Source: Takakia lepidozioides
Lineage: Eukaryota > Streptophyta > Takakiopsida > Takakiales > Takakiaceae
Assembly: GCA_030704615.1 (NCBI GenBank)
Contig: CM060733.1
Coordinates: 30,690,001 to 30,754,000, forward strand
Direction: 5' to 3'
Length of the DNA: 64,000 nt
The translations under genes and the position numbers were made by a program. Below, piece after piece: positions 46,842-58,770 of this stretch; the stretch's first letter is position 1, and each line of letters begins with the position of its first letter. The notes beneath the pieces were generated by a model. It made no database searches, was not told the DNA's origin, and was given only the letters and a program-made list of their open reading frames with translations.

Positions 46842-49559
46842 TTGGCGACTCGGGGGAACACCAGAGGGCAGCAGAGTCAGTACAGAAGACCCACCCCGTC
46901 GTCTGGTACAGGCTTCTTTATGGCACACCAAGCTCGATCCAGGATAGCTTTTGCCAATGGTTCAGTAAGACATCCCTCCCCTCCCATTCCCACCAACCCT
47001 CTCTCCCCTCCCCAACCACTTCTCAAAATGCCCAGGTTAAACTCCTGCATTCCAAAACTTTCCGAACCCTCCAATTTTGGAGGAACCACCAGTAGACTGG
47101 GAGGAAGAGAGCGCTCTTAATCAAGATGATCTGGACAAGGACTACCCCATGATCAACATGAACATCTCGGAACTGCAAAGGAGAGTCACAACAATGGAAG
47201 AGACAGGTATCCTCATTCACTTTCCGGGGAAAAAAGTGGATAGGGCAACAGTCAGGGATTGGGCCATCAGACACCTTGGCGGTAATGGAAAACTGAGGCA
47301 GCTGTTCTGCCATGCCAAAGGAAGGGGGTTTTTCTCTATCATCTTTGAAACAAAAGAGGCTGCTAATGAGGCTTTGATGTTTAACCCTCATACCAGGGGG
47401 TTTAATGTCAACATATTTCCATGGTCTCCTAGGATGGGGAACAGGAACGGAAAGTTGTGGGGCCCCCGCATCGTCTCAGTCCCAAAGATCCCAGATCAGT
47501 ACTTGGTGAACTTGGCAGACATTGCAAACCATTTCGGGTCTTATCTTGGATGCTTGGCTGTCTTTGACCCCCAAATGTGCACACACAACCTAAGACAGGA
47601 CCCAACATGGAAATCAGTAACTATTGCTTCCCGACTTCATGAAACTGGAAATGCCAAATTTGTCTTGATGATGCCGGATAAGGATATTCTCCCGCAATTT
47701 GTCAAACTGCCAATAGATGAGGAGGGCAATTACTTTACAATCCAACTCATAGAGGATACCACCTATGCGGCTTGCTTCAACTGTGGCCAGTTGGGACATC
47801 TCATAATCGACTGCCTGGCAGCCAAGCGCAAGTGAACCCAGCCCATGACCCCATTCAAACCACAGAGACAGGAACAAGGAGGGGGGCCAGAATCAACAGC
47901 GGAGCACTGGCAGGAATTACAGTCTCCCACACCACAACCCGGGCCTGCAACAATTCCAGGAGGGCAACAAACCCGGCACAAAACACCAAATGACCCTCTA
48001 CAGCTCAGATCATGGCAAAGCCCCGGAAAAGAGGAGACACCCAAGGATCCGATGCAAGAAGAGCTGATGGCCCACCAGCAACAGATGAATGCCATCACAA
48101 AAGGGAAAGAGAAACTTACGGAAACACAGCAGCAGGGGGCATCTATCGGCCAAGGAAAAGGAAAGCATCAGAGTAGCTCACCCCCAAGAGTAGTCAAATT
48201 GACCCTCCCTACCAGTAACTCCTTCCCCAAAATCACCACTGGAATCGCTTGTAATTCCAGGTTTGCTAACAACTGTCTCCAAATCGGCTCATTCCCACAC
48301 CTAAACTTGGTGGGATGCTCAGCACTGGATATTGTCGACTCCCCGAAGGCAACATGTGTGACACCCTTGATCATCGAAAAAGCAAACCCCCGGCGGACGA
48401 CTGGGAAACGGTCGAATCATTATGGATAACATCAGCAGATCTCAAGCATTTCCTGCAAACCAACCCACCCAATACCAATTCGTAAATTTTGTTCAAGGGG
48501 AAAATTCAGCAATTCTTCCTCAAGCAACAAAAACATTATTCACTTTCACCCCTCACCAAAATCTCATGGGGGGCGTACATGGAAGACTATCCTGGACTTA
48601 GTGTCAAACCTTCAACCCACATTCTAGCTCTCATGGAGGATGCAGAAATTTATGCCTCGCCTCCACCGATAGAGGCTATCTAGACTTATGAGGACCTGCT
48701 CTCAACCCCCACAGGGAGTCACAGTTTGCAAATTCGAAACTAGGATACCCTGATAAATGGGTTTCAGTTGCTGGGAGCCCACTTGGACTCTGAAGTGGAT
48801 GGGGAAAATTACAGAATGGAGGTTCAAAGGACAAAAGATCATATTAATGGCACCAGACGGACAGATCACTCTCACTCTTCCTCAGACTCCCAGGTGGAAT
48901 CGTCTACGCAAGAGGAGAATCACAACATGATGGACTCGGTGAAAGGAGCCAAACAAGTATCCTCCCCAACAATCATTGACACAACCCAGGCTAACTCGCT
49001 GCCAAACTCTCAAGTGACTTCTCCACCCAAGGTCCTAACTCCCTCATCTCCACCTTCCCCAAACAAGGTACCATCCTCTCTCTCACCCTGTTTCATTTAT
49101 CAGGTCTTATCTGGGAACCCTGCTAGATGCTGGATGTTATGCGAGAAAGAGAAATACGTGGGGGGGAAGCAGGTCAGACATAGGCTACCAGTGTTTGATT
49201 TGCCAGAGAACATACCCTCTGGAACTCTTCCCTCTGATGGCTCAATCAGTGAGAGATACCCTGGTTTTAACGATCTTTTCAATGCGATGTTCTTCCCGAC
49301 TGAAGCCTCGGTTTTATTTGTAACCATCTCCAAAGTGTCTACAGAACAATTCCTTTCATCCCATGACCTACCCAAAAACACAAAACCGAGAGGGGTTTTC
49401 ATACTCATCCAGAATAAAACTCGCAAGCCCCCGGACAATTATGTCTGGAAAAATTCCCTACGACCAAGAGACAATAGGGTTAAATTCTTCTATCATACTT
49501 CTAGGCTATCAAATGAGACTGTCAACCTCAGCCTACCTCGACCTGCCAATGATCTTTAA
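46842..49559 (+). mobile_element. LINE (plant L1-type) ORF1, frameshifted
   Basis: The frame from 46842 shifts at about 47070 into 47077-47835, which holds a DUF4283-like region (GRGFFSIIFETKEAANEALM) and a zinc knuckle CFNCGQLGHLIIDC (CX2CX4HX4C). Pro/Gln-rich sequence continues in other frames (47845-48429, 48489-48683), then 48768-49559. The last part reads RCWMLCEKEKYVGGKQVRHR and VFILIQNKTRKPPDNY, which I do not recognise. The multiple frameshifts mean it is inactive. Confidence 0.8.
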
Positions 49560-50425
49560 CCTCCATTCATGGAATATAAGAGGGTTGGAAGCAGACCCAG
49601 CTTCTCTATAAAGGCTGAAAATCAGAACCTGGCTGACTCCCTTCCTTGCAAATCATTCCATCATATTCCTGCAGGAGCATAAACTAGATCAAGGGAAAAT
49701 AGATAGCCTCACTGATTTTCTATGGCCATTAGCTAACTCCTTATGGAAACCCACTTCCACGGGTACGAAAGGAGGTACTGCAATACTTCTTTCACCTACC
49801 ATTCAACTGCTCCTCACTACGCAGGACACCTGGCTCCCTAGAAGATTGCAATTTTGTGCCTTATCCCTACCCAACTCAACAGGTCCGATTGGGCTGGTGA
49901 ATATCTATGCACCCAACGATTCTACTGACAGAGCAGAATTTTGGAACACTCTCAAAAATGAGGGAACAACCTTCAATAGATAGTTGGATATTGTCCGGAG
50001 ATTTTAATATGGTGGAGATGCAAGAGGATAGAAGAGGCGCGGGGTTATTTACCTCAAACCCAAAAGAAATGGACCAGTGGTTCAACTGCATGCAAACACA
50101 CAACCTCACAGAAGCAGTACCAATCTTTGGACAGTCATCAAACATCACCTTTACCTGGTCCAATAACCGCTCTCAAGCATATCTAAGTATGGCTCATCTT
50201 GATAGAGCTTACCTTTCCCTTGACTTAGTCCAATATGCTAAGAGAGCCCCTCAAGAACCAATACCCTTATGCTTTGACCATGCACCAATTACCCTCTCCA
50301 TAACCCTACCAGATTCTTACAGAAGGGGTAGAGGCCTTTACAAAATAAATAACCTCCTCCTTAAGCTGTCAAGCTTCAAGCAAGGCCTGCTAAGGTTTGG
50401 ATTCAGGCGGGAAGTGACCTCCTGA
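49552..50425 (+). mobile_element. LINE ORF2, apurinic endonuclease domain only
   Basis: APE motifs appear in order: LHSWNIRGL (49563), FLQEHKL (catalytic Glu, near 49670), LVNIYAPND (49895), SGDFNMV (49995, after a +/-1 frameshift), FTWSNN...LDRAYLS (50150-50220) and FDHAPITLSI (50275). Stops at 49610 and 49980 break the frame. The reverse transcriptase is absent: sequence turns to unrelated DNA and a gypsy gag after about 50425. Confidence 0.85.
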
Positions 50426-50693
50426 ACCCTACGCATCTCTTCCTGGCCAAGCTGAAGGTTGTCAATATTGAAAATGTCATAAACGGTGATATGTGTGTAA
50501 GGGTGACACACGCAGGTAATCGAATGACTATTATCTTGTGGGTGAGAAGAGCTGATAGGTGGTTTCGAGCAGGAACTATATCACGTAGGCTTACACTAAG
50601 TGGTAGAGAAGAGGTTCACGATGGAGAGAGATGGACAGTCGGTGAGAACCGCCACGAATAGTTTCCAAAGCACGTAACGTTCATAGGTTGGAA

Positions 50694-51686
50694 ATGACGA
50701 GTCCATCAAGAATAGATGCACCCTTTTATGGTAAAGAGGTAGAAGATGTTCCTGACTGGTTAGAAAAGTTGCAACTAGTAGGAGATGTGAGAGATCTAAC
50801 AGAGGACAAGCTATTCAAAGTAGCTAGGCTTAATTTGTAGGGAAGGGCAGATGAGTGGTACAAATGCCAAAATCCCAAGCCTACTAACTGGGAAGAATTT
50901 CAAAAGTTGGTATTGGCGAAGTATGGACAGGTGGATCCCACAAAGCTCAAGATTAAGCTTTTCTCCATAAAGCAAGAAAGCAGGCAGCGCATACAGACCT
51001 ACTACGATCGGCTGTCAAAGTTATTCACAAAGGGTCAGATAACAGATCTGGAGAAAAGGAGAAGATTTCTCAATGGGCTACGCCCAGAAATCATACGGTT
51101 AATGTTGGGGACAAGATTTGTTAACATAGATGATGTTGTGGAAACGGCCTTGTAAGTGGAACGAGGATTGGGGGGCATAGGTGAGACAACTTTGGAGCCA
51201 TTACATGAAGATGACTCTTATGAAGATCTCAAGTTGGGAGAAACACCGTTGGACAGACGACTAGATGCACTGAATGTCACTTTGAAGAAATATTTCGAGA
51301 AATGAGTTGGAATCCCTGAGAGTTCAGGAAGCAGAACCTCGCCACATGGGCAAAGAGTCTGCAACACATGTCATCAGGAATGACACACTTCAAACTTTTG
51401 TCCAACAAATAGAACACCTATTACATGTGGAAAATGCCACAGAATGGGTCAGAGGACAAAAGTATGTGGGGTAAGATGTTCGAACTGTAAGACATTGGGG
51501 CACTTTGAACATGAATGTCGGGCAAAGCAGGAACTAGGAAAAGGAGGACTACCTACCACGAATCTACTCCAAATGATGTACAGTGACGAAGAAGTTGTCT
51601 TGGCAGAACTCAATAAGATACTCGATCATCATGAAATTAATGAAGTAAGGATATCAAAAACAGGGTGCCAATACCAACACCAATGA
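50694..51686 (+). mobile_element. Ty3/gypsy gag (degenerate)
   Basis: From ATG 50694 it reads DVPDWLEKLQLVGDVRD, NWEEFQKLVLAKYGQVDP and RRRFLNGLRPEI, the capsid region of gypsy Gag. A zinc-knuckle region with several CCHC-like units follows (ITCGKCHRMGQRTKVC, VRCSNCKTLGHFEHEC). In-frame stops at about 50838, 51153, 51303 and 51390 make it non-functional. The family resembles the pol at 59740-62433, so gag and pol may be one element split by about 8 kb. Confidence 0.8.
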
Positions 51687-51889
51687 GTGCACCAAGCCTA
51701 GTTATCATTCATGACGTGACGAGGCCCGGACACGTCGGATGTGCGTCACGTCACGTCGAATCCGGATTGGCCACGTCCGTTTTTACACCGTGGCTGCCAT
51801 GTCATTACAAAGGGTAGAAGTAAATCGTAAAAGTCAAATATTAAAAAAAATAAAATTTATTAATTTATTTTAAAAAATACGTCCGCCCA
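51687..51889. other. Spacer between gag and palindrome array
   Basis: GC-rich, with repeated CACGTC/CGTCAC words (51715-51790), then AT-rich. No frame. Confidence 0.5.
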
Positions 51890-53042
51890 AAAATACGGAC
51901 GCTAAGAAGTTATTATTTTTTAAATCAAGTGACCACCCATATTGGCGGTCGTTTATAATTTAATATTTTATTAAATTAAACGACCGCCTATATTGGCGGT
52001 TGCCGGTAATTTATGAAGTTTTAAATGGAGCGACCGCCCATATTAGCGGTCGCTTGCAATTTATTATATTTTAAATTAAGCGACGACCTATATTGGCAGT
52101 CGCTTGAAAATTATTAGTTTTAGAAATTAAGCGACCGCCCAAATAGACATTCGCTCGCAGTTTAAAAAATATTAAAAAAATACGGCGACCGCCATTCGCC
52201 GGCCGTCGCATATTTTTATTTTGATTCTAAAATGAAGCGACTGCCAAACCGTCGCTTCTTTAAAAACAAAATTAAAAATGCAGCGACCGCCAAATGGCGG
52301 TCGCTCGTTTTGTTTTTTTAAATTTAGCGGCCGCCATTTAGTGGCAGTGGCTCTTTTTTTTAAGAAATTTAAATGAAGCGACTGCAACTACGGCAGTCGC
52401 TCTTTTTTTAAATATATATATATGAAGCGACCGCCAATACGGCGGTCGCTCTTTTCTTTTTTCTTAAAAATGAAGCGACTACACTACGGTGGTCGCTCAT
52501 TTTCGTTTATTTATTTTAAAAATGAAGCGACCTCCATATGGAGGTTGCTCTTTTTTGCTTTTTAAAAAACTGAAGCAACCGCCAATACGGCGGTCGCTCC
52601 TTTAGGGGTTTTTTTTTTTTTTTTTTAATAGTTAAATTTTTAAATAAGTTTTTTTAATTTAAAAAATGAAGTAACCGCCATACGGCGGTCGCTCTTCTTC
52701 GCTTTTTAAGAAAGTGAAGCGACTGCCAATAATGCGGTCGCTCCTTTATTTATTTTTAAATTAAAAGTTTTAAAAAAAAAATTCTATTTCTTAGAAAAAT
52801 GAAGCGACCGCCCGATGGCGATCGCTCTTTTTCGCTTTTAACAAAACTAATATGGCGGTCACTCCTATAAGTTTTTTTTAAAATAAATTTTTAATATTTA
52901 AAAAAAATAAAAATAAAATGAAGCGATCGCCCTATGGCAGTCGCTCTATTTCGATTTTTAAAAAACTGAAGCGACCTCCATTACGGCGGACGCTCCTTTA
53001 AAAATAAATGAAAAATAATAATTTTTTAAAATTATTTTTTAG

Positions 53043-53073
<31 letters not shown>

Positions 53074-53412
53074 GAAGCGGTGTATGGCGGTCGCTCTTCG
53101 TCACTTTTTAAGAAACTGAAGCGACCGCCAATTCGGCGGTCGCTCGTTTACATTTTTTTTTTTCAATTTCTTTAAAAGAAATATTTAAAAAAATGAAGCG
53201 ACCGCCACTACGGCGGTCGCTCTGTTAAGTTTTTCTAAAAAGTGAAGCGACCATTCTATGGTGGTCGTTTTTCTAGGTATTTGTTTTAAATAAAACGACC
53301 GCCATATGGTGGTCGCTCTTTTTGATATTTATAAAAGATGATGCGATCGCTCTTTTTTATTTTATTTTTAAATGAAGCGACCGCCTATACGATAATGACA
53401 CGATAGTTCCGA
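51890..53412. repeat. Array of about 27 short GC-rich palindromes in AT-rich DNA
   Basis: Unit: AGCGACCGCC, loop of 4-7 nt, GGCGGTCGCT, then CTC and T-rich followed by A-rich sequence ending ATGA or CTGA. Spacing is about 48 bp (range 44-105). Perfect 10-bp arms occur at 52282-52305, 52426-52450, 53120-53144 and 53197-53221. Other units carry changes, several of them paired. The spacers contain long T or A runs (poly-A about 53041-53070). No reading frame persists. No match to a known family was recognised. Confidence 0.95.
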
Positions 53413-53477
53413 AAATTTTGCTACGTATGAACATGAAGCGGCTTCCGCTACGTGATGCTCCAGCCTCCTGGAACAGC

Positions 53478-53939
53478 TCACACGTATAGTCGTCTACTTT
53501 GCAAAGTCTTGGCGACCACTGCCTCCACCAAGCAGTTGATGGAGTCTTCGGAAAGTTCCGTGGTCGCCGTTGTCATGTTCAACTGTCGGGGTTTCGGGCA
53601 CTTTTTGGCCATGTGCCTAGTTTCCCCGCAATTAAAGTACACCCCATCAAAGGTCGCCTTCTGCCCGCCATGTGCCGTCGCACCTATTTTTCTTTTCGGA
53701 GCACCGGGTGCCGCCCTAGCGTGTGAAGACCCTCCCTTCGATCTCCAATTGTCATTGTCACCGTGTGGCTTATCCCAACAAGTCCAGGAGTCATACGAGA
53801 TGAAACGAGATTCATTTGATTGGACAACGGATGGTTGGCAATCTGAATGATTTTTGTTTCTTTTCAAACTTTGCCAATATGTTCGGTACGCCGTCTCACA
53901 GGTCCCGTACGAGTATGACATCAATCGAAATTCGTTCAA
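53478..53939 (-). mobile_element. Gag-like fragment with an imperfect zinc knuckle
   Basis: The minus-strand frame ends with RKIGATAHGGQ, then a CCHC-like knuckle YFNCGETRHMAKKC. The first Cys is replaced (canonical CxNCGxxGHxxxxC), so zinc binding is doubtful. The N-terminal part of the frame is the same sequence as the tandem repeats at 53799 onward, read in the opposite direction. Confidence 0.65.
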
Positions 53940-54680
53940 TGGCCCAACGGACGGTTGGCCATCCAGATGAGTTTGGTTTGCTTTTAAACTTTGCCAGTAT
54001 GTTCAACATACCATAAGACGTAAAAGACGGGCCCTAGTGTAATATGAGATGAAATGAAATTTGTTTGATGGGCCAACGGATGGATGCCCATCCAAATGAT
54101 TTTGGTTTGCTTCGAAACTTCCGCAACGTCTTCAATATACCGTCTCACAGGTCCCTGAGTAATATAAGATGAAACGAAATTCGTTCAATGGGCCAATGGC
54201 GCGTTCACGTATCATGAAGTTTTGCTCATTGCAAAAAAGAATGGTGGTCGAATGGTTGACCATCCAAATGATTTTTGTTTGCTTTCAAACTTTGCCACTA
54301 TGTTCAACATATCATGTATCAGGTCCCGGACTAATATGAGATGAAACAAAATTCATTCGATGGTTGAACAGATGAAATGATTTTGGTTCGCTTTCTGACT
54401 TTGCCAGTGTATTCAATGTACCATCTAAGAGGTCCCAGAGTAATATGAGATGAAACGAAATTCGTCCAATGGGCCAACGGAGGGTTGCCCATCCAAATGA
54501 TTTTCGTTCATTTCGAAACATGGCCAGTATGTCCAATGTACCATCTGACAGGTCCCAGAGTAATATGAGATCAATCAAAATTCGTTCAATGGGCCAAAGA
54601 GGCGTTCACGTGTCATTCAATTTTATTCATTGCGATAAAGAAATCATGTCGAGGGTGAACGAATAATGCACCCATTGAAC
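53799..54680. repeat. Tandem array of seven units of about 120 bp
   Basis: Units start with ATGAGATGAAACGAAATTCG and end with AGGTCCCAGAGTAAT, at about 53799, 53912, 54043, 54162, 54334, 54444 and 54564. Lengths are about 110-172 bp; the longest contains an extra GTTCACGTATCAT segment, also present in the last unit. Two or three units are open on the minus strand as a 40-aa repeat (LILLWDLSDGTLDILAMFRN). Confidence 0.9.
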
Positions 54681-55071
54681 GGATGAGGTTGAGACCCATC
54701 TTTTGCCCACATATGCTTGAATATGTGTGCAACACATGTGTGGAGAAACAAGAGAAGCAACAAACATTTGTCTCCCCAACCACGCCCTCGCCCTTCCACC
54801 AATTTTCAATTAAATTGAGTTTAAATAAATTTCAAGCAAATAAATAGGTTTACACTGTGTTTGATTGGGGTTCCCTGCTACGTAACAATTTTATTTTTCG
54901 CTCAATCTTGTTATTTGGCTTCAAACCTCCCACCGCTACATCCCTACAAAAGTTTGGACCAAACAAAAATGAAAATTATAAAAAGTATTCACTTCGCTCA
55001 CTATTGCTGAACTCTCTATAAAGAGTGCATAAAGTAGAAGTCAAATCAAGTTTGGAATACAAATTAGGGAC
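54681..55071. other. Intergenic, no gene seen
   Basis: AT-rich; nothing recognised. Confidence 0.5.
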
Positions 55072-55160
55072 CGAATTCAACTGGTATGTGTGAAATTGAA
55101 GTTGGGTCCTTTCAAATTTCCTCAGGACTTTGTTGTTGCAGTTTCTCTACAGCCTGGATT
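55072..55160 (+). repeat. Displaced copy of the GDSL intron 3/exon 4 border
   Basis: AATTCAACTGGTATGTGTGA through TTGCAGTTTCTCTACAG closely matches 31688-31775 (end of GDSL intron 3 and the first bases of exon 4). Homology stops soon after. Confidence 0.85.
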
Positions 55161-55908
55161 CGCAGCATGCCTCATTTCTGAAAGTCCAATCTTGCCTTTG
55201 GTGACATCCAGTGGGTTAACTGAGGCTACTCACTAAGTCAGATTTATGCAGCATGGTCATGGCTTCCAAACACTTGCTGCTATACATGTCTACATATTCC
55301 CGACTCATGTATGTATATTAATCCTTCCATTTCGAAATTGGTCCTTAATGATCCTTGTGTGTGGTTTCTTTCATATGTGTTACCTGCCTGGAATGAGTGA
55401 TGGATTGTATAGTGGGCTGAAATGTTTGGCCCTCTCTTGTATTGACCATGTCTGCCCATGTCATGTTTGGGTGTTTGCTAATTTGGCCTCTCAAATAGTT
55501 TTGTATGTTTAGGAGTTCAGTTTCTTTTTTAGGATGTGTAACGGTTATCGAGTGAATGTATCTGTGCAGGTCTGGGCCATGCCTGGCAGGGCTGCGTACT
55601 GTGCGGAGCAGTCACATATATGAATTCATTCCCTCATGTAACTGTTTTGGTCTGCCGAATCCAGTGTTGAAGTGTCTTCCATCTGATTAGCGGTGTCATG
55701 GTTGTATGACTCCCCAATTCAGAATAGTTTTTGTGAGTGTCAGGCCTGAATTAATCACAGAAACAAGCACTGTTCTCTGTACTATGTAGGATAAGAGAGA
55801 AGGGGTGGGTACAAACCCTGCCTATCCCATCCTGGGGTTTCAGACCAACAAACAGCTATTGAGATGTCCTCGTTGACCACTCCTTGTTAACCTTCCTTAC
55901 GCATAGCT
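55161..55908. other. Intergenic, no gene seen
   Basis: A frame of 88 codons (55246-55512) has no motif. Confidence 0.5.
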
Positions 55909-55990
55909 GGGAGCTTTGGAAAAGAGGAAAGAGGTCCATAGTGACATTGTCAAAGCTGGAATCGTACTAGATGTCATCCTGGAAACAGAA
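55909..55990 (+). pseudogene. Short PPR relic
   Basis: GGAAAGAGGTCCATAGTGAC and GTCAAAGCTGGAATCGTACT match the 57930-57980 PPR stretch (GKEVHGDIVKAGI); no more of a repeat follows. Confidence 0.7.
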
Positions 55991-57390
55991 TTGGCAGCAG
56001 CACAATTGATAGAATAATTCGCTGCTAATGAAGGTACCTTCTTCAGCACATTTCACCCTGTTTTGCCCTGTTATCAGAGTCGTCCCTAAAATTTCATGTA
56101 GAGTTTTGCAATTTAGCTCGTTCGTGATGTGAGCTGGCATGAGTTTTATAAAGATCCTTCACAATGGTGGGACAACCGCAATCACAAGGTGTGTTGTCCA
56201 TCCTGCAAAGGTGGGCTCTTGGCTCTTGTTACTACCATGATTTGGTATTCTTCCTGATTTCAGCCTGTTTTTCCCTCTCATCAGACTCGGCCCTGAGATG
56301 CATATTGAATGTTGTAATTTAGCTCATTGGGTGGATCTGTGGGTGGTTTGGGGTGACTTGACAAGTTTATGCCGATGTGGTAGCAGGAAAGTATCTAAAA
56401 ACAGATAACAGAATGAGGAGAAGCGGTGGAATGAACACTTGTCCAGTCTGACCAATCCGACATTACCTTACTACAGACACAAGCAGCACACACGAGGTCA
56501 TTTTGGGTTAATGGTCGGTTAAATCCTCCATGCGCCATGACACAAGGTCAAGGACGATGTGGTGAACACCTTCTTCTTCAAACTTTTGGCAGTCTGTTTT
56601 GCCTTCTCATCATTAGGGTTGGGGTTTGCTGGAAGAACTTCACACCGTCAGTCAGCTGCTAGCAGCAAGGCTGAGATGTATTCATGATTGTCTACATAGG
56701 CAGGGATAGCTGAAGGACTAGGGACATAGGTCTAGATTCATCCAAGAGGACCGGGTTTCAAACATAAGATTACTTCTGATTCCCTGTGGATCAATAGCTA
56801 CAAGAAATCTGCATGGGTAGATGGTCAACTGGAAACAAAAGCGGCAGTAGCACAATTGATAGAACAAGGCACTGCTAATGAAGGCACCTTCAACACATTT
56901 CAACCTATTTTTCCCTGTTATCAGAATCGTCCTTAAATTTTCATGTTGAATTCTGCAAGTTAGCTGGTTGAGTGAACCTTTTATAGTTTGGAGTGACTGA
57001 CATGATACGGCCAATGTGACAACATGAAAGTATCCAGAAACAAGTAACAGAGACGAGGAGAAGCTGTCATCAATGGTGGGACAATCGAGGCAAAAAGGTG
57101 AATGCCTGTGGGATTACAGAGAATGGCAGATGCAATTGAGCATAGGAACTAGTATGATAAGCTGAGTTGGGTATTTCCTAGAACAAATCTAGGCTGTCAT
57201 TGTTAGCTGCTAGCAGCAAGGCAAGGATGAATGCACTATTTGTGGAGAGGCAAGATAGCTGAAGGTGCAGGGATAGAGTGTGGGTCCAGATTCATCCAAG
57301 AGGGCCAGATTTCAAGCTCAAGAGTACCTATGATTCCCTGTGGATCAATAGCCACAAGAAACCTACATGGGTAGATGGTCAACTAAAGGC
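55978..57390. repeat. Degenerate internal repeats
   Basis: Blocks recur at about 55980-56130, 56255-56340 and 56825-56990 (CCCTGTTATCAGARTCGTCC type) and at 56640-56820 and 57205-57385 (TTCCCTGTGGATCAATAG type). Non-coding in all copies examined. Confidence 0.7.
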
Positions 57391-57519
57391 AGCAGCTGCA
57401 GCGACACAGTTGGTAAATCAGGCACCTCAACCCTGACAACAGCTTCTGAAAGAGGATCAAGAGAGGGAATCCACAATGCCTCTTCTGGCACTTCTGGGCA
57501 TGTGAAGATGCTTTGTAAG

Positions 57520-58770
57520 GCAGACTGACTGACAAAGGCTCTACAGACTTTAAACCAAGGAGGCATTTCAGCAGATTCAGGTACATATGTCCATCTCTTG
57601 CTTAAGTGCATTAAGATGATTCAAGGTCTGGAAGCTGGAAAGTAGGTGCACACACATTATCTACAGTGGATTCACACCAAATGTTTTCCTACTCAACACC
57701 CTTGTCAACATGTATGTTAGGTGTGGGAGCATCATGGATGCTCACCAAGTGCTCAACAGAATGCCTCAACGATCTTTGATCACGTGGAATATAATGTTGG
57801 CAAGATTTACCAAGCATAGGTGTGGTAGGAATGCTTTTGGAGACCTATGAGCAAATGTTGCGCAAAGGGGTGAAGCCCAACCACATCACATTTGTTTGTG
57901 TTTGCAATGTGTGCAAGCAGGGGAGCTCTGGAAAAGGGGAAAGAGGTCCATGGTGACATCGTCAAAGCTGGAATTGTACCAGATGTCATTATGAACCCTA
58001 CCCTGGTAGACATGTATGCGAAATGTGGGTGCATTAAGATGCGAAGGGAGTTTTCAACAAGTCTATGGCTGAACGAGATGTGGTGTCATGGATCGCGATG
58101 CTTGCAAGAACTTGGTATGGAGGCTTTGGAGACCTATGATCAAATGATGGGGGAAGGGGTGAAGCCCAACCACATCACGTTTGTGTGCATTTGCAATGCA
58201 TGTGCAAACCTAGCAGCCCTGGAAAAGGGCAAAGAGGTCCATGGTGACATTGTCAGAGCTAGATTGTACCCGATGTCATTCTGAACAATACCCTAGAGGC
58301 TGGTGGACATGTATGCAAAATGTGGGTGCATCGAGGATGCAAAGGGAGTGTTCGACAGTATGGCTGAACAAGATATGGTGTCATGGAATGCCATGCTGGC
58401 AGGATATGCATAGCAGGGGCGCGAGATGGAGGCCTTGGAGACCTATGAGCAAATGATGGGGGAAGGGGTGAAGTGTAACCAGATCACGTTTGTGTGTTTG
58501 CAATGCTCGTGCAAGCTTGACAGCCCTGGAAAAGGGCAAAGAGATGCATGGTGGCATCATCAAATCTGGAATTGCACCTGTCATTCTGAACACTGCCCTG
58601 GTGGATATGTATGCCAATGTGGGTGCATTGAGGATGCAAAGGGAGTATTCGACAGTATAGCTAAACGACATGTGGTGTTGTGGAGTGTGATGATTGCAGG
58701 ATATGCACAACAAGGGCGCGGGATGGAGGCTTTGGAGACCTAGGGGCAAATGACGAGAAGTTGTGGAATG
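57520..58770 (+). pseudogene. PPR (PLS-type) pseudogene, no E/DYW domain
   Basis: Starts near ALQTLNQGGISADSGTYVHL (N-terminal PPR region, as in 366-440 of the intact gene). At least four PPR triplets follow with shifting frames: [73 protein letters not shown] and VMIAGYAQQGRGMEALET. Stops and indels break every triplet. Homology ends at about 58760, and the E and DYW parts are absent. Confidence 0.85.

Noticed and set aside
51890-53412. CRISPR-like array
   Set aside because: Palindromic repeats at regular spacing recall CRISPR, but spacers are low-complexity A/T runs, repeats are diverged, no cas genes are present and the DNA is plant nuclear.
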